Shown here piece by piece: positions 8,492-17,205 of a DNA stretch of 64,000 nucleotides. Location: positions 40,750-104,749 of the forward strand of contig JAPOIY010000006.1 of assembly GCA_029978705.1 (NCBI GenBank), given 5' to 3'. The notes under the pieces were generated by a model. That model made no database searches and was not told the origin of the DNA. It saw only the letters and a list, made by a program, of their open reading frames with translations. This stretch comes from Actinomycetota bacterium (GTDB taxonomy: Bacteria; Actinomycetota; Actinomycetes; S36-B12; GCA-2699445). The number at the start of each line of letters is the position of its first letter. Within the stretch, counting starts at the first letter, position 1. The translations under genes and the position numbers were made by a program.

Positions 8492-8497
8492 AGTGTG
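8492..8497 (-). promoter_or_regulatory. CACACT box six bases before the recO start
   Basis: Minus strand reads CACACT-GAGGCG-GTG, with the spacing of a leaderless -10 element. It shares a CACACTGAG core with the dusB and CPBP-protease upstream boxes. Confidence 0.4.
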
Positions 8498-8547
8498 ACA
8501 GGCCCGGCGGCCGACAGGGGGGACTCGGCGCGCGGGTGCCCGTGCAT

Positions 8548-8553
8548 TACCGT
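8548..8553 (+). promoter_or_regulatory. -10 box TACCGT for the AI-2E-family gene
   Basis: TACCGT is followed by six bases and then ATG at 8560, consistent with a leaderless transcript. It also argues against the in-frame GTG at 8536, since the box would then lie inside the coding region. Confidence 0.45.
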
Positions 8554-8559
8554 CGGGGG

Positions 8560-9855
8560 ATGAGCGAGGCCGGGTCGGACGCGGGCGGCACCCGGCGCCG
8601 TCTGCGGCGCCCATCCCTGTCGCTGAACCGGCCGGACCAGCCCCCGATGGCGTCGGTGGCCCGCCCGGACCACGTCCCCCCGCCCCTGGACGAAGCCCCC
8701 CCACCGCCGTCCCAGGTGCAGTTCATCGCCTTCGACCCCAAGTGGTTCCGCCGGGCGGTGATCGCGCTGCTGGTGATGCTGACGCTGTACGCGCTGGCGC
8801 GCTGGCTGTTCGACGTCACCGGGCACTTCCTGTTCCTGCTGCTGCTCGCGTGGCTCATCGCCATCGCCATGGAACCGTCGATCCGGTTCTTCGAGAGACG
8901 CGGCATCTCGCGGGGACTGGGGACCGGGATCACGATCTTGTTGGGGTTGTTGGCGATCCTGGGCATCTTCGCGATGCTCGGCGGCGTCTTCTCCGCGCAG
9001 TTGGCGCAACTGGTGAAGTCCCTGCCGGGGATCATCAACGAGGTCGTCCTGTGGGTGAACCAGCGGTTCGGCCTGAACGTGAGCGCGAGCAGCATCCAGC
9101 AGCAGCTGAACCTGGACGCGTCCCAGATCGCGAATTACGCCAGCGACTTCGCGGGCGGCATCGTGGGGGCGCTGGGGCTGGCCTTCTCCATCGTGTTCGA
9201 CGGCCTCACGGTCCTGGTGTTCGCCTTCTACCTGGCCGCCGACGGGCCCCGGCTGCGGCGCACGATCGCCTCCTGGCTGCCGCCGAAGCGGCAGCGCGTG
9301 CTGGTCACCGTGTGGGACATCAGCCTGGCCAAGACCGGCGGGTTCGTCGTCTCCAAGATCATCCTGGCCACTATCTCCGGCTTGGCCCATGCCGCCTTCT
9401 TCTGGTTCATCGACCTGCCCTACTGGCTGCCCATGGGCATCTTCGCGGGGGTGACCAGCCAGTTGATCCCCACCATCGGCACCTACATCGGCGTCGCGGT
9501 GCCCATGCTGATCGCGCTGCTGAACCAGCCGCTGGACGCGGTGTGGATCGTGGTGTTCGCGACCATCTACCAGCAGATCGAGAACTACGTGCTCACGCCC
9601 CGCGTCAGCCGCGCCACCATGGACATCCACCCAGCGGTGGCCCTGGGCGCGGTCTTCGTGGGGCTGGCGATCTGGGGGCCGATCGGCGCCCTGATCGGTA
9701 TCCCGATCGCGGCCGCCGTGATCGCCGTGATCGACACCTACGGCCGCCGGTACGACCTGATCTCCGAGATGGACGAGGGCCGCATCACCGGCGACACCAG
9801 CCCCGCCGACATCGACATCGCCCCGGCGTCGGCCACCACGCCGGCCTCGGACTGA
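8560..9855 (+). CDS. AI-2E family transporter
   Basis: A 431-residue integral membrane protein of the AI-2E/PerM-type family. After a Pro-rich cytoplasmic N terminus (about 60 residues) come paired membrane helices, a soluble amphipathic region with LAQLVKSLPGIINEVV, and a C-terminal membrane half with LPYWLPMGIFAGVTSQLIPTIG and QQIENYVLTPRVSRATMDIHP, the family's best-conserved segments. Members export diverse small molecules or exchange ions, so the substrate cannot be stated. It is monocistronic, divergent from recO across 74 bp and convergent with era, with 4 bp between stops. The start ATG at 8560 fits the -10 box above. Confidence 0.88.
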   Translation: MSEAGSDAGGTRRRLRRPSLSLNRPDQPPMASVARPDHVPPPLDEAPPPPSQVQFIAFDPKWFRRAVIALLVMLTLYALARWLFDVTGHFLFLLLLAWLIAIAMEPSIRFFERRGISRGLGTGITILLGLLAILGIFAMLGGVFSAQLAQLVKSLPGIINEVVLWVNQRFGLNVSASSIQQQLNLDASQIANYASDFAGGIVGALGLAFSIVFDGLTVLVFAFYLAADGPRLRRTIASWLPPKRQRVLVTVWDISLAKTGGFVVSKIILATISGLAHAAFFWFIDLPYWLPMGIFAGVTSQLIPTIGTYIGVAVPMLIALLNQPLDAVWIVVFATIYQQIENYVLTPRVSRATMDIHPAVALGAVFVGLAIWGPIGALIGIPIAAAVIAVIDTYGRRYDLISEMDEGRITGDTSPADIDIAPASATTPASD

Positions 9856-9863
9856 GGCCTCAG
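9852..9863. repeat. 12-bp perfect palindrome spanning two convergent stop codons
   Basis: CTGAGGCCTCAG contains the TGA of the AI-2E-family gene (9853-9855) and the reverse-complement stop of era (9860-9862). It is too short and lacks a T-run for a standard terminator. Confidence 0.6.
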
Positions 9864-10780
9864 AACCCCAGGCGGTTCATCTGCTTGGGGTCCCGCTGCC
9901 AATCCCGGGCCACCTTGACCCGGAGGTCCAGGAACACCCGGGTGCCGAGCAGGTCCTCGATCCTCTTGCGCGACTCGCTGCCGATCCGCCGGATACCCGC
10001 CCCCTTGGCGCCGATGACGATGGCCTTCTGGCTGTCCCGCTCCACATAGAGGAAGGCCGTGACGTCCAGCAGCGGGTCGTCCTCCCGCCGGTCGGCCCGG
10101 TAGGCGAGGTCCTCGACGACGACCGCGATGGAGTGCGGCAGTTCGTCGCTCATGCCCGCCAGCGCGGTCTCCCGGATGATCTCGGCGATGAGAACCCGCT
10201 CAGGTTCCTCGGTGATCTGGCCCTCGGGGTACAGCGGCGGGCCCTCCGGGAGCGCCGCCATCAGGAGGTCGGTGAGCAGCCCCACCTGTTCACCCGTGGT
10301 GGCGCTGACGGGGACCAGGTCGTCAAAGGGGCGCCCGGTCTCGATGCCCAACTGCTGCACCTCCACCAGCCGCTCCGCCACAGCGTCCGGGGACGCCAGG
10401 TCCATCTTGGTGACCACGCCCACCCGGGTGCCGCGGTGCGCCGCCGCGGACTCCCGGGCGATGAGCGTGTCCCCCGGGCCGACCTTCTGGTCCGCCGGGA
10501 AACACTGGATGAGGATGTCGACCTGCGCCCACGTGGCCCGCACCAGGTCGTTGAGCCGTTTGCCGAGCAGGGTGCGGGGTTTGTGCAGTCCCGGGGTGTC
10601 GATCAGGACGAGCTGCCCCGTCGGGGTGTGCACCACCCCGCGCACGGCGTGACGGGTGGTCTGGGGCCGGTCCGACGTGATCGCCACATGGGAGCCGATG
10701 AGAGCGTTGAGCAGGGTCGACTTGCCGACGTTGGGCCGACCCACGATGCACGCGAACCCGCTGTGGAAGTCCCCGGTCAC
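9860..10780 (-). CDS. era: GTPase Era, ribosome maturation
   Basis: Small GTPase that binds the 3' end of 16S rRNA during 30S assembly. The 306 aa show G1 GRPNVGKS (14-21), G3 DTPG (61-64), a G4 TKMD (124-127, Thr in place of the usual Asn) and a C-terminal KH domain with VIGAKGAGIRRIG and the ending DWQRDPKQMNRLGF. The GTG start at 10780 overlaps the preceding deaminase-like gene as GTGA. It is the last gene of the block that starts at hrcA or dnaJ and contains ybeY and rsmE, other 30S biogenesis genes. Confidence 0.96.
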   Translation of the reverse strand: MTGDFHSGFACIVGRPNVGKSTLLNALIGSHVAITSDRPQTTRHAVRGVVHTPTGQLVLIDTPGLHKPRTLLGKRLNDLVRATWAQVDILIQCFPADQKVGPGDTLIARESAAAHRGTRVGVVTKMDLASPDAVAERLVEVQQLGIETGRPFDDLVPVSATTGEQVGLLTDLLMAALPEGPPLYPEGQITEEPERVLIAEIIRETALAGMSDELPHSIAVVVEDLAYRADRREDDPLLDVTAFLYVERDSQKAIVIGAKGAGIRRIGSESRKRIEDLLGTRVFLDLRVKVARDWQRDPKQMNRLGF

Positions 10781-11124
10781 GGTGTGAGGGTCCTCTGGGG
10801 ACGCCCGGCGGCGTCGGTGACCACGACGCGGTCCCCGCCGAGGTCGGCGACGGCGCCCACCGACTGCACGTCGGCCGGCTCCGACGTGACGACGACACCG
10901 GCCTCGAGGCCGGTGGCGCCGGCGGCCGCGGCCTGCGCCACCGCGAGGTCCAGTCCGCTGATGGTCAGAGACGGCAGCGCCACGTCCGCTCCCACGTAGG
11001 ACCGGCCCGACTCGTCGCGCACGGCCCCCGCGCTGCGCGCGCCGATGCGGGCACGCGCGGACCGCGCGAGGGCCACGAGTTTCTCGTCCTCGGGTGTCAG
11101 GGCCGGGTCGGTGTCGTCACTCAT
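10777..11124 (-). CDS. Degenerate cytidine-deaminase-like protein
   Basis: A 115-residue protein lying between corC and era, a position occupied in many actinobacteria by a cytidine-deaminase-like gene. The sequence fits that fold in length and in the segments RSYVGADVALPSL and LDLAVAQAAAAGATG. It lacks both zinc-site signatures: no His/Cys-Ala-Glu and no Pro-Cys-x-x-Cys, and no Cys at all. Catalysis by the usual mechanism is therefore not expected. The ATG at 11124 overlaps the end of corC by 8 bp; its stop overlaps the era start as GTGA. A structural or regulatory role linked to Era is only a guess. Confidence 0.7.
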   Translation of the reverse strand: MSDDTDPALTPEDEKLVALARSARARIGARSAGAVRDESGRSYVGADVALPSLTISGLDLAVAQAAAAGATGLEAGVVVTSEPADVQSVGAVADLGGDRVVVTDAAGRPQRTLTP

Positions 11125-12415
11125 GAGCCCCATCCTCCCCGCTGTCGACCCCGGCGCGCTCCACCAGCACGGTGCCGATCCGATTGCGCCGGCCGGCCGC
11201 CGACTCCGCCTGCAGCCGCCAGCCCTGTTCGGTGATGGCATCCCCGGGGATGGGGACGCGGCCCAGGCGCCGGGCTAGCAGTCCGGCAGCGGTCTCGACC
11301 CCCAGCCGGTCGGCGTCCAACTCGATGCCGGTCAGGTCGCACAGGTGCTCCAGCGACAGTCGCCCGCTGACCCGCAGGTCGTCCCCGTCCAGGTGGACCA
11401 CCTCGGGCGCGCCCGTGTCGTACTCGTCGGTGATCTCCCCGACGATCTCCTCCAGGATGTCCTCGATGGTGACCATGCCCGCGGTGCCCCCGAACTCGTC
11501 GACGACGATGGCGAGGTGCACGCGATTCGCTTGCATCTCGCGCAGCAGGTCGTCGGCGGGCTTGCTGTCGGGCACGAAGTGGGCCGCCCGCATGATCGAC
11601 TCGACGCGCTCGGTCCGTTCGGCGTCGTGGTGTTCGAAATTGCGGCGCACCAGATCCTTCAGGAAGACCACGCCGACCACATCATCGGTGTCCTCGCCGA
11701 TGACGGGGATGCGCGAGAAGCCGGAGCGCAGGGCGAGGGAGATGGCCTGTCGCAGGGTCCGGTCACGTTCGACGAACACCATCTCGGTGCGCGGCACCAT
11801 GACCTCGCGGGCGATCGTGCCGCCCAGCTGGAAGACGGAGTCGATCATCTGGCGCTCATCGTCCTCGATGACGGCGTCGGCCCGCGCCCGGTCCAGCATC
11901 TCCTGCAACTCGGCCTGCGACCCAAAGGGCCCCCGGCGGTAGCCGCGTCCCGGGGTGATCGCGTTGCCGATCAGGATCAGCAGGTCGGACACCGGGGTCA
12001 GCAGGAAGGCGAGGAACCGGGCCGGCCCGGCGGCGATCGTGGCCACCCGCTCCGGGTGCTGTTGGCCCACCGTCCGCGCCGAGACCCCCAGGACCACGTA
12101 GGACACCACGGCCATGATCAGGGTGGCGGCGAGGAGGTCGAGGGCACCCTCGTGCGGGAACCAGTCGTCGATCGCGACGAAGAGCAGGGCCAGGGCGACG
12201 AGGGTGACGAAGGTGTGCGCCAACAGCAGCACGTTGACGTAGCGGGTGGGGTCGGCCGCCATGGGCATCAGGCGTTCGGCGTTGCGGCTGCCCTGGTCCC
12301 GCAACTGGGCCAGCCGGACCCGAGACAGGCCCGCGAACGCGGTCTCGGCGGCAACGAGCCCCCACGACATGAGCACCAGGACCACGACCAGCACCAGGAG
12401 TGCGGGTTCGCTCAT
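11117..12415 (-). CDS. CorC/HlyC-type hemolysin-related transporter (CNNM-CBS)
   Basis: A 432-residue membrane protein: N-terminal CNNM/DUF21 domain (residues 1-180, about four membrane segments), tandem CBS domains (about 200-325, with REVMVPRTEMVFVERD and HLAIVVDEFGGTAGMVTIED), and a C-terminal CorC_HlyC domain. The family is linked to Mg/Co efflux. The start ATG at 12415 overlaps the ybeY stop as ATGA. The order phoH-ybeY-corC-deaminase-like-era is conserved in actinobacteria; the operon probably serves ribosome biogenesis, with corC a long-standing neighbour of uncertain connection. Confidence 0.9.
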   Translation of the reverse strand: MSEPALLVLVVVLVLMSWGLVAAETAFAGLSRVRLAQLRDQGSRNAERLMPMAADPTRYVNVLLLAHTFVTLVALALLFVAIDDWFPHEGALDLLAATLIMAVVSYVVLGVSARTVGQQHPERVATIAAGPARFLAFLLTPVSDLLILIGNAITPGRGYRRGPFGSQAELQEMLDRARADAVIEDDERQMIDSVFQLGGTIAREVMVPRTEMVFVERDRTLRQAISLALRSGFSRIPVIGEDTDDVVGVVFLKDLVRRNFEHHDAERTERVESIMRAAHFVPDSKPADDLLREMQANRVHLAIVVDEFGGTAGMVTIEDILEEIVGEITDEYDTGAPEVVHLDGDDLRVSGRLSLEHLCDLTGIELDADRLGVETAAGLLARRLGRVPIPGDAITEQGWRLQAESAAGRRNRIGTVLVERAGVDSGEDGAHE

Positions 12416-12879
12416 CCGTCGGACCGTTCGAAGTCGGCCACCAGCCGACGCTGCAGGTCGAACATCGCCCGCTCCTCATCGGGCTCGGCGTGGTCGTGAC
12501 CCAAGAGGTGCAGGACACCGTGGGTGAGCAGCACGTTCATCTCGTGCACCTCCCCGTGGCCCGCCACGACCGCCTGACGCCGGGCGACTGCGGGACACAG
12601 GACGACGTCCCCCAGCACCCCCGACACCGGCGGGGCGCCAGGAGCGGGCACCGTCAGTTCGTCCATCGGGAAACTGAGCACGTCCGTGGGGCCCGGCTCC
12701 CCCATCCACTCCACGTGCAGGTCCGCCATGGCGCCTTCGTCCACCAGCGTCACGGACAGCTCCGCGTCCGGCGCCATGCCCAGTTCCGCCAGCAGGAAGA
12801 CGGCCAGTCGCTGCAGGCCCGCGGTGTCGTACGGGTCATCTGAGTCGTTGCGCACATCCAGCCCCGCATGCTCACGCAC
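12412..12879 (-). CDS. ybeY: Endoribonuclease YbeY, rRNA maturation factor
   Basis: Metal-dependent RNase needed for 16S rRNA 3' maturation and ribosome quality control. The 155-residue protein carries the zinc motif HGVLHLLGHDH (His120, His124, His130) and the preceding GPTDVLSFPMDE segment. The GTG start at 12879 overlaps the phoH stop by 8 bp; other starts a few codons later cannot be excluded. It lies between phoH and corC. Confidence 0.95.
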   Translation of the reverse strand: MREHAGLDVRNDSDDPYDTAGLQRLAVFLLAELGMAPDAELSVTLVDEGAMADLHVEWMGEPGPTDVLSFPMDELTVPAPGAPPVSGVLGDVVLCPAVARRQAVVAGHGEVHEMNVLLTHGVLHLLGHDHAEPDEERAMFDLQRRLVADFERSDG

Positions 12880-13900
12880 GGCGGCTCCGCTGGTCCCGCC
12901 GCTGCCGGGGAGCGGGCCGGTCCTCGTCCCAGCGCCCGTAGGCCTCCACGATGCGGCCCACCAACTCGTGGCGCACGACGTCGCCGGCGGTGAGGCGGCA
13001 GAAGGCGACGTCGTCGATCCCGGTGAGGATCTCCTCGACGATGCGCAACCCGGAGGACTGGCCGGAGGGAAGGTCCACCTGGGTGACGTCCCCCGTGACG
13101 ACCATCGTGGACCCGAAACCGAGCCGGGTGAGGAACATCTTCATCTGCTCGGGGGTGGTGTTCTGCGCCTCGTCCAGGATGATGAACGCATCGTTGAGGG
13201 TGCGCCCGCGCATGTAGGCCAACGGCGCGATCTCGATGGTGCCACTGGTGATGAGCCGGGGGATGGAGTCCGGGTCGATCATGTCGTGCAGCGCGTCGTA
13301 GAGCGGCCGGAGGTACGGGTCGATCTTCTCGCTCAGGGTGCCCGGCAGGAATCCGAGCCGCTCCCCCGCCTCGACGGCCGGGCGGGTCAGCAGGATGCGG
13401 CTCACGTCCTTGCGCTGCAGCGCCTGCACGGCCTTGGCCACCGCGAGGTAGGTCTTCCCGGTGCCGGCGGGGCCGATGCCGAAGGTGACGGTGTTGCCGT
13501 CGATCGCGTCCACATACCGTTTCTGGTTGAGGGTCTTCGGCCGGATGGTGCGGCCGCGGCTGGACAGGATGTTCGCGGTCAACACGTCGGCCGGGCGGGC
13601 ATCCCCCGCGCGCAGCATCCCGATGGCCCGCTCCACGGTGTCGGTGGTCAGCGCGTGGCCGGTGCGCAACATCGCGAGCATCTCCGCGAACAGCTGCTCG
13701 GCCAGGCGCACCTCGTGCTCCGGCCCGGCGACGGTGATCTCGTTGCCCCGGACGAAGACACCCAGCTCCGGGAAGGAGTTCTCCACGACCCGCAGCAGGG
13801 CGTCCCCGGCGCCCAGCACCGCCACCATCGGCTGGGACGCCGGCACGACGATGCGCGCCTCGACCGCGGTGTCCGCCATCGGACGTTCGCCCCCCGTCAT
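12872..13900 (-). CDS. phoH: PhoH family protein, RNA-linked ATPase
   Basis: A 342-residue PhoH-like protein: N-terminal KH-like region, then Walker A GPAGTGKT at 143-150, RPAVEAGERLGFLPG, and Walker B AFIILDEAQNTTPEQMK followed by GDVTQVDLP. The family is implicated in RNA metabolism and is routinely paired with ybeY. The ATG at 13900 overlaps the HIT-protein stop as ATGA; another ATG at 13879 would drop seven residues. Cytoplasmic. Confidence 0.94.
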   Translation of the reverse strand: MTGGERPMADTAVEARIVVPASQPMVAVLGAGDALLRVVENSFPELGVFVRGNEITVAGPEHEVRLAEQLFAEMLAMLRTGHALTTDTVERAIGMLRAGDARPADVLTANILSSRGRTIRPKTLNQKRYVDAIDGNTVTFGIGPAGTGKTYLAVAKAVQALQRKDVSRILLTRPAVEAGERLGFLPGTLSEKIDPYLRPLYDALHDMIDPDSIPRLITSGTIEIAPLAYMRGRTLNDAFIILDEAQNTTPEQMKMFLTRLGFGSTMVVTGDVTQVDLPSGQSSGLRIVEEILTGIDDVAFCRLTAGDVVRHELVGRIVEAYGRWDEDRPAPRQRRDQRSRRA

Positions 13901-14235
13901 CCCGGGGGCCACGTCATGTTGCGGCCGCCCAGGATGTGGACGTGCACATGGGGCACGGTCTGTCCCCCCTCGGCGCCGGTATTGACCACGAGGCGGTACC
14001 CGCCGACGCCCGCGTCCTCGGCGATCGACGTGGCGGTGGCGACGAGCCGGCCGGCGAGGTCGCTGTCGGCCGCCGCCAGGGCCGCGGCCGTCGGGTGATG
14101 CTCCCGCGGGATCACCAGGATGTGGACGGGTGCCTGCGGGTCGATGTCCCGGAAGGCGATGAACTCGTCGTCGTGGTAGCCGATGTCGGCGGGAATCTCC
14201 CCGGCGACGACCCGGCAGAACAGACACTCGCTCAT
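13897..14235 (-). CDS. HIT family nucleotide hydrolase/transferase
   Basis: A 112-residue histidine-triad protein: N-terminal CLFCRVVAGEIPA, central ILVIPREHH and the triad HVHVHILGG near the C terminus. The family hydrolyses adenosine phosphoramidates and related nucleotides; the native substrate is unknown. ATG at 14235 is chosen because it gives the usual MSECLFC start and follows a TAGGTT -10 box by seven bases. It is 16 bp after rsmE and ATGA-coupled to phoH. Confidence 0.92.
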   Translation of the reverse strand: MSECLFCRVVAGEIPADIGYHDDEFIAFRDIDPQAPVHILVIPREHHPTAAALAAADSDLAGRLVATATSIAEDAGVGGYRLVVNTGAEGGQTVPHVHVHILGGRNMTWPPG

Positions 14236-14242
14236 GGAGGGC

Positions 14243-14248
14243 AACCTA
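14243..14248 (-). promoter_or_regulatory. -10 box TAGGTT for leaderless HIT gene
   Basis: Minus strand TAGGTT-GCCCTCC-ATG (ATG at 14235). It lies 3 bp after the rsmE stop codon and would give an internal promoter for HIT-phoH-ybeY and downstream genes. Confidence 0.5.
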
Positions 14249-14251
14249 CCG

Positions 14252-14992
14252 CTATTCCCACCGTCCGGACGCGGCCGACAGCGCGGCGACCGCTGCCGTC
14301 CCGGCCGTCGACGTGCGCATCACCGTGGGCCCCAGTCGGACCTGCTGGGCGCCCGCGGCAGCGAATTGCGCCAGTTCGCCGTCGTCGATGCCCCCCTCGG
14401 GGCCGACCACGACCACGACGTCCCCGTCGCGGGGCACGTCGACCCGGGCCAGGGGGTGCGGAGCGGTCTCGTGCAGGACGAGGCCGGCGGCGGCCCCGCG
14501 CAGACGCTCGGCGACCGCCGCCGAGGTGGCAAGGGCACCGATCACCGGGAACCGGCTGCGCCGGGACTGTTTGGCGGCGGCGCGCGCGACCGCCCGCCAC
14601 CGGTCCGGACCTCGGTCGACCTTGGCGCCGCGCCACACCGCAACGGACCGGTGCGCGGCCCACGGCACGATCTCGTCGACGCCGCACTCGGTCAGGGTCT
14701 CCACCGCGGCCTCGGCCCGGTCCCCCTTGGCGAGGGCCTGCACGACCACGAGGCGGGGCCGGCGTTCCGGTTCGTGGGAGACGGCGTCTACGCGGACGGT
14801 GAACGCGTCGCGCGTCACGTCCGCCACGGTCCCGGTCGCCCTGCCCCCGGCACCGTCCACGAGGTCCACCGGCTCGCCGGGCCGCAGCCGCCGCACCGCT
14901 GCGCCGTGGCGGCCCTCCGGGCCGGTGACGGTGACGAGGTCGCCGGGCCGGGCCGTCCCGGCGTGCACGAAGACGGGATTGCTCACGGTCAC
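14252..14992 (-). CDS. rsmE: 16S rRNA m3U1498 methyltransferase RsmE
   Basis: SPOUT-class SAM methyltransferase modifying the decoding centre of 16S rRNA. The 246 aa include an N-terminal PUA-like part (HAGTARPGDLVTVTGPEGRH), LVVVQALAKGDRAEAAVETLTECGVDEIVPW, the knot region VVVVGPEGGIDDGELAQF and the C-terminal VRLGPTVMRTSTAGTAAVAA. The GTG start at 14992 overlaps the dnaJ stop as GTGA. Its position directly after dnaJ is the usual one. Confidence 0.94.
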   Translation of the reverse strand: MTVSNPVFVHAGTARPGDLVTVTGPEGRHGAAVRRLRPGEPVDLVDGAGGRATGTVADVTRDAFTVRVDAVSHEPERRPRLVVVQALAKGDRAEAAVETLTECGVDEIVPWAAHRSVAVWRGAKVDRGPDRWRAVARAAAKQSRRSRFPVIGALATSAAVAERLRGAAAGLVLHETAPHPLARVDVPRDGDVVVVVGPEGGIDDGELAQFAAAGAQQVRLGPTVMRTSTAGTAAVAALSAASGRWE

Positions 14993-16113
14993 TTGCCGGC
15001 GAACGCGTCCTTGATACGGCTGAACAGCCCGGTGGGTTGCGCCACCGGCGTGCCGCTGGGTTTCTCCTCGTCCCGCAGCTGGGCGAGCCGCTGCAGGAGT
15101 TCCCGCTGCTCGGCGTCGAGGGGCGTGGGCGTCTGGACCTGCAGGTGCACCGTCAGGTCTCCCCGCCCGGACCCGCGCAGGCGCGGCACCCCCCGCCCGC
15201 GCATGGTCTGCTCGGCGCCGGACTGGGTGCCCTGCGGCACCTGGATCGTCTCCTGACCGTCGAGGGTGTCCAGCGGAATCTCGGCCCCGAGTGCCGCGGC
15301 CGTCATGGGCACCGCCAGGGTTGCGTGCAGGTCGTCGCCCTGACGCTGGAAGACGGGGTGTTTCTTCTCGACGATCTCCACGAACAGGTCGCCCGCGGGG
15401 CCCGCGCCGGGGCCGACCTCGCCCTCCCCCGCCAACTGGATCCGGGTGCCGGTCTCGACCCCGGGGGGCACCTTGAAGCCGATGGTGCGCCGCGTGCGCA
15501 CCCGCCCGTCGCCGGAACACTCCGGGCACGGGTGGGGGATGGTCGTACCGAACCCGCGGCACTGGGGACACGCCCGGGTGGTCATCACCTGCCCCAGGAA
15601 CGAACGCTGCACGGACTGGATCTCGCCACTGCCCTTGCACATCACGCAGGTGACCGGCTGGGTGCCCGGCGCGGCGCCGGCACCCTCGCACGCAGCGCAG
15701 GCGACGGCCGTGTCGACGGTCACCTCCCGCTCGGACCCGAACATCACCTCGTCCAGGTCCACCTGGATCCGGATGAGGGCGTCCTGCCCCCGGTGCCGCC
15801 GCGGGCGCGGCCCCCGGGGCGTGGACGGCCCGAAGAAGGCGTCCATCAGATCACTGAAGTCGAAGTTGCCGCCGGCGCCGCCCGGGCCGCTGGCCATGGG
15901 GTCGACGCCCCGGTCGTACATGCGGCGCTTCTCGGGGTCCCCCAGCACCTCGTAGGCGAGGGTGACCTCCTTGAACCGCTCCTGGGTGGTCGGGTCGGGG
16001 TTCAGGTCGGGGTGCAGTTCCCGCGCCAGCTTGCGGTAGGCCCGCTTGATCTCCTGGGCGTCGGCGTCACGCGCGACACCCAGGACCGCGTAGTAATCGG
16101 TACGGGGGGGCAC
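14989..16113 (-). CDS. dnaJ: Molecular chaperone DnaJ
   Basis: Hsp40 co-chaperone. The 374 aa comprise a J domain (residues 4-70, HPD at 34-36), a short Gly-rich linker (GPGGAGGNFDF), a cysteine-rich zinc domain with four CxxC repeats (CAAC, CVMC, CPQC, CPEC) and the substrate-binding C-terminal domains. This is the HrcA-linked DnaJ2 type. The GTG start at 16113 follows a TAGATT -10 box by six bases, so the message may be leaderless. It lies 38 bp after hrcA. No CIRCE-like inverted repeat was seen in front of it. Confidence 0.96.
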   Translation of the reverse strand: MPPRTDYYAVLGVARDADAQEIKRAYRKLARELHPDLNPDPTTQERFKEVTLAYEVLGDPEKRRMYDRGVDPMASGPGGAGGNFDFSDLMDAFFGPSTPRGPRPRRHRGQDALIRIQVDLDEVMFGSEREVTVDTAVACAACEGAGAAPGTQPVTCVMCKGSGEIQSVQRSFLGQVMTTRACPQCRGFGTTIPHPCPECSGDGRVRTRRTIGFKVPPGVETGTRIQLAGEGEVGPGAGPAGDLFVEIVEKKHPVFQRQGDDLHATLAVPMTAAALGAEIPLDTLDGQETIQVPQGTQSGAEQTMRGRGVPRLRGSGRGDLTVHLQVQTPTPLDAEQRELLQRLAQLRDEEKPSGTPVAQPTGLFSRIKDAFAGK

Positions 16114-16119
16114 TCGCCC

Positions 16120-16125
16120 AATCTA
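16120..16125 (-). promoter_or_regulatory. -10 box TAGATT for leaderless dnaJ
   Basis: Minus strand TAGATT-GGGCGA-GTG in the hrcA-dnaJ gap. Spacing fits a transcript starting at the GTG of dnaJ. Confidence 0.55.
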
Positions 16126-16151
16126 CCTGCCGCCCGCCGGGGCGCGTGCCG

Positions 16152-17171
16152 TCACCGTTCGGTGAGGGCCCGGCCGAGGTAGCGGGCGACGGCGCGCACG
16201 GCCGTGATCGAGCCGGGGTAGTCCATCCGGGTCGGTCCCACCACCCCCAGATGGGCCACGGCCGTGTCGGTGGGCCCATACCCCGACGACACCACCGACA
16301 CGGTCTCCATGACGGCGGCGTCGTTCTCGTGGCCGATGCGCACGCTGATCTCGTCGGTGACGGTAGCTTCGCCGAGCAGCCCCAGCAGGACGACCTGCTC
16401 CTCGAGCGCCTCGAGCACCGGGTACAGGGACTCGGGCAGGTCGCGGCCATGCCGGGCCAGGTGGGAGGTGCCGGCGATGACCACCCGCTCCTCGACCTGC
16501 TCGCGGGCGGCGTCGGCCACGGTGGTGAGCACGGCGGCGACGAGCTCCCGCTGTTCGGCCGGGAACACCTCGGGGATGCCCTGCACCGCGTCCGCGACGT
16601 CGGACAGGGGCCGGCCGGTGAGCTCGGCGTTGAGGCGCCGACCCAGGTCGGCGGCCACACTGTGGTCGACGTCGGATGTGCCCGTGAGGACCCGCTGTTC
16701 GACCCGGCCGTTGTCGGCGATGAGCACCACCAGCAGACGCCGACTCGCCACCGGGACCAGCTCGACGTGGCGCACGGACGACCGCTGCAGGGAGGGGTAC
16801 TGCACCAGTGCCGCCTGATGCGTCAGCTGGGACAGCAGGCGGACGGCCCGTTCCACCACGTTGTCCAGGTCGACCGCGGAGTCGAGGAACGTCTGGATGG
16901 CGCGGCGCTCCGCGGGGGACATCGGCCGGGCCTCCGCGAGGCGGTCCACGAACACGCGGTAGCCGCGGTCGGTGGGGATCCGCCCGGCGCTGGTGTGGGG
17001 CTGCACGATGAGGCCCTCTTCCTCCAGGGCCGCCATGTCGTTGCGGATGGTGGCGGGGGAGACGCCGAGGTCATGATGCTCCGCGATCGACTTCGAACCG
17101 ACCGGCTCGTTGCTCGCCACGAAGTCCTCGACGATGGCCCGCAACACCGCCAGCCGCCGATCGTCGCTCAC
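16152..17171 (-). CDS. hrcA: Heat-inducible transcriptional repressor HrcA
   Basis: Repressor of class I heat-shock genes. The 339 aa open with a winged-helix DNA-binding domain ([19 protein letters not shown], then [18 protein letters not shown]) and continue with the HrcA dimerisation domain, including [18 protein letters not shown]. The GTG start at 17171 has GGAGGA four bases upstream (plus strand 17175-17180). A TAGACT -10 box lies about 30 bp upstream. No CIRCE operator (TTAGCACTC inverted repeat) is visible in this intergenic region, so its targets are probably elsewhere. Confidence 0.95.
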   Translation of the reverse strand: MSDDRRLAVLRAIVEDFVASNEPVGSKSIAEHHDLGVSPATIRNDMAALEEEGLIVQPHTSAGRIPTDRGYRVFVDRLAEARPMSPAERRAIQTFLDSAVDLDNVVERAVRLLSQLTHQAALVQYPSLQRSSVRHVELVPVASRRLLVVLIADNGRVEQRVLTGTSDVDHSVAADLGRRLNAELTGRPLSDVADAVQGIPEVFPAEQRELVAAVLTTVADAAREQVEERVVIAGTSHLARHGRDLPESLYPVLEALEEQVVLLGLLGEATVTDEISVRIGHENDAAVMETVSVVSSGYGPTDTAVAHLGVVGPTRMDYPGSITAVRAVARYLGRALTER

Positions 17172-17199
17172 TGCTCCTCCCGAGTGCCGCAGTCGCCCC

Positions 17200-17205
17200 A
17201 GTCTA
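17200..17205 (-). promoter_or_regulatory. -10 box TAGACT for hrcA
   Basis: Minus strand TAGACT with about 28 bases to the GTG of hrcA, leaving room for the GGAGGA ribosome-binding site. No convincing -35. Confidence 0.45.
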
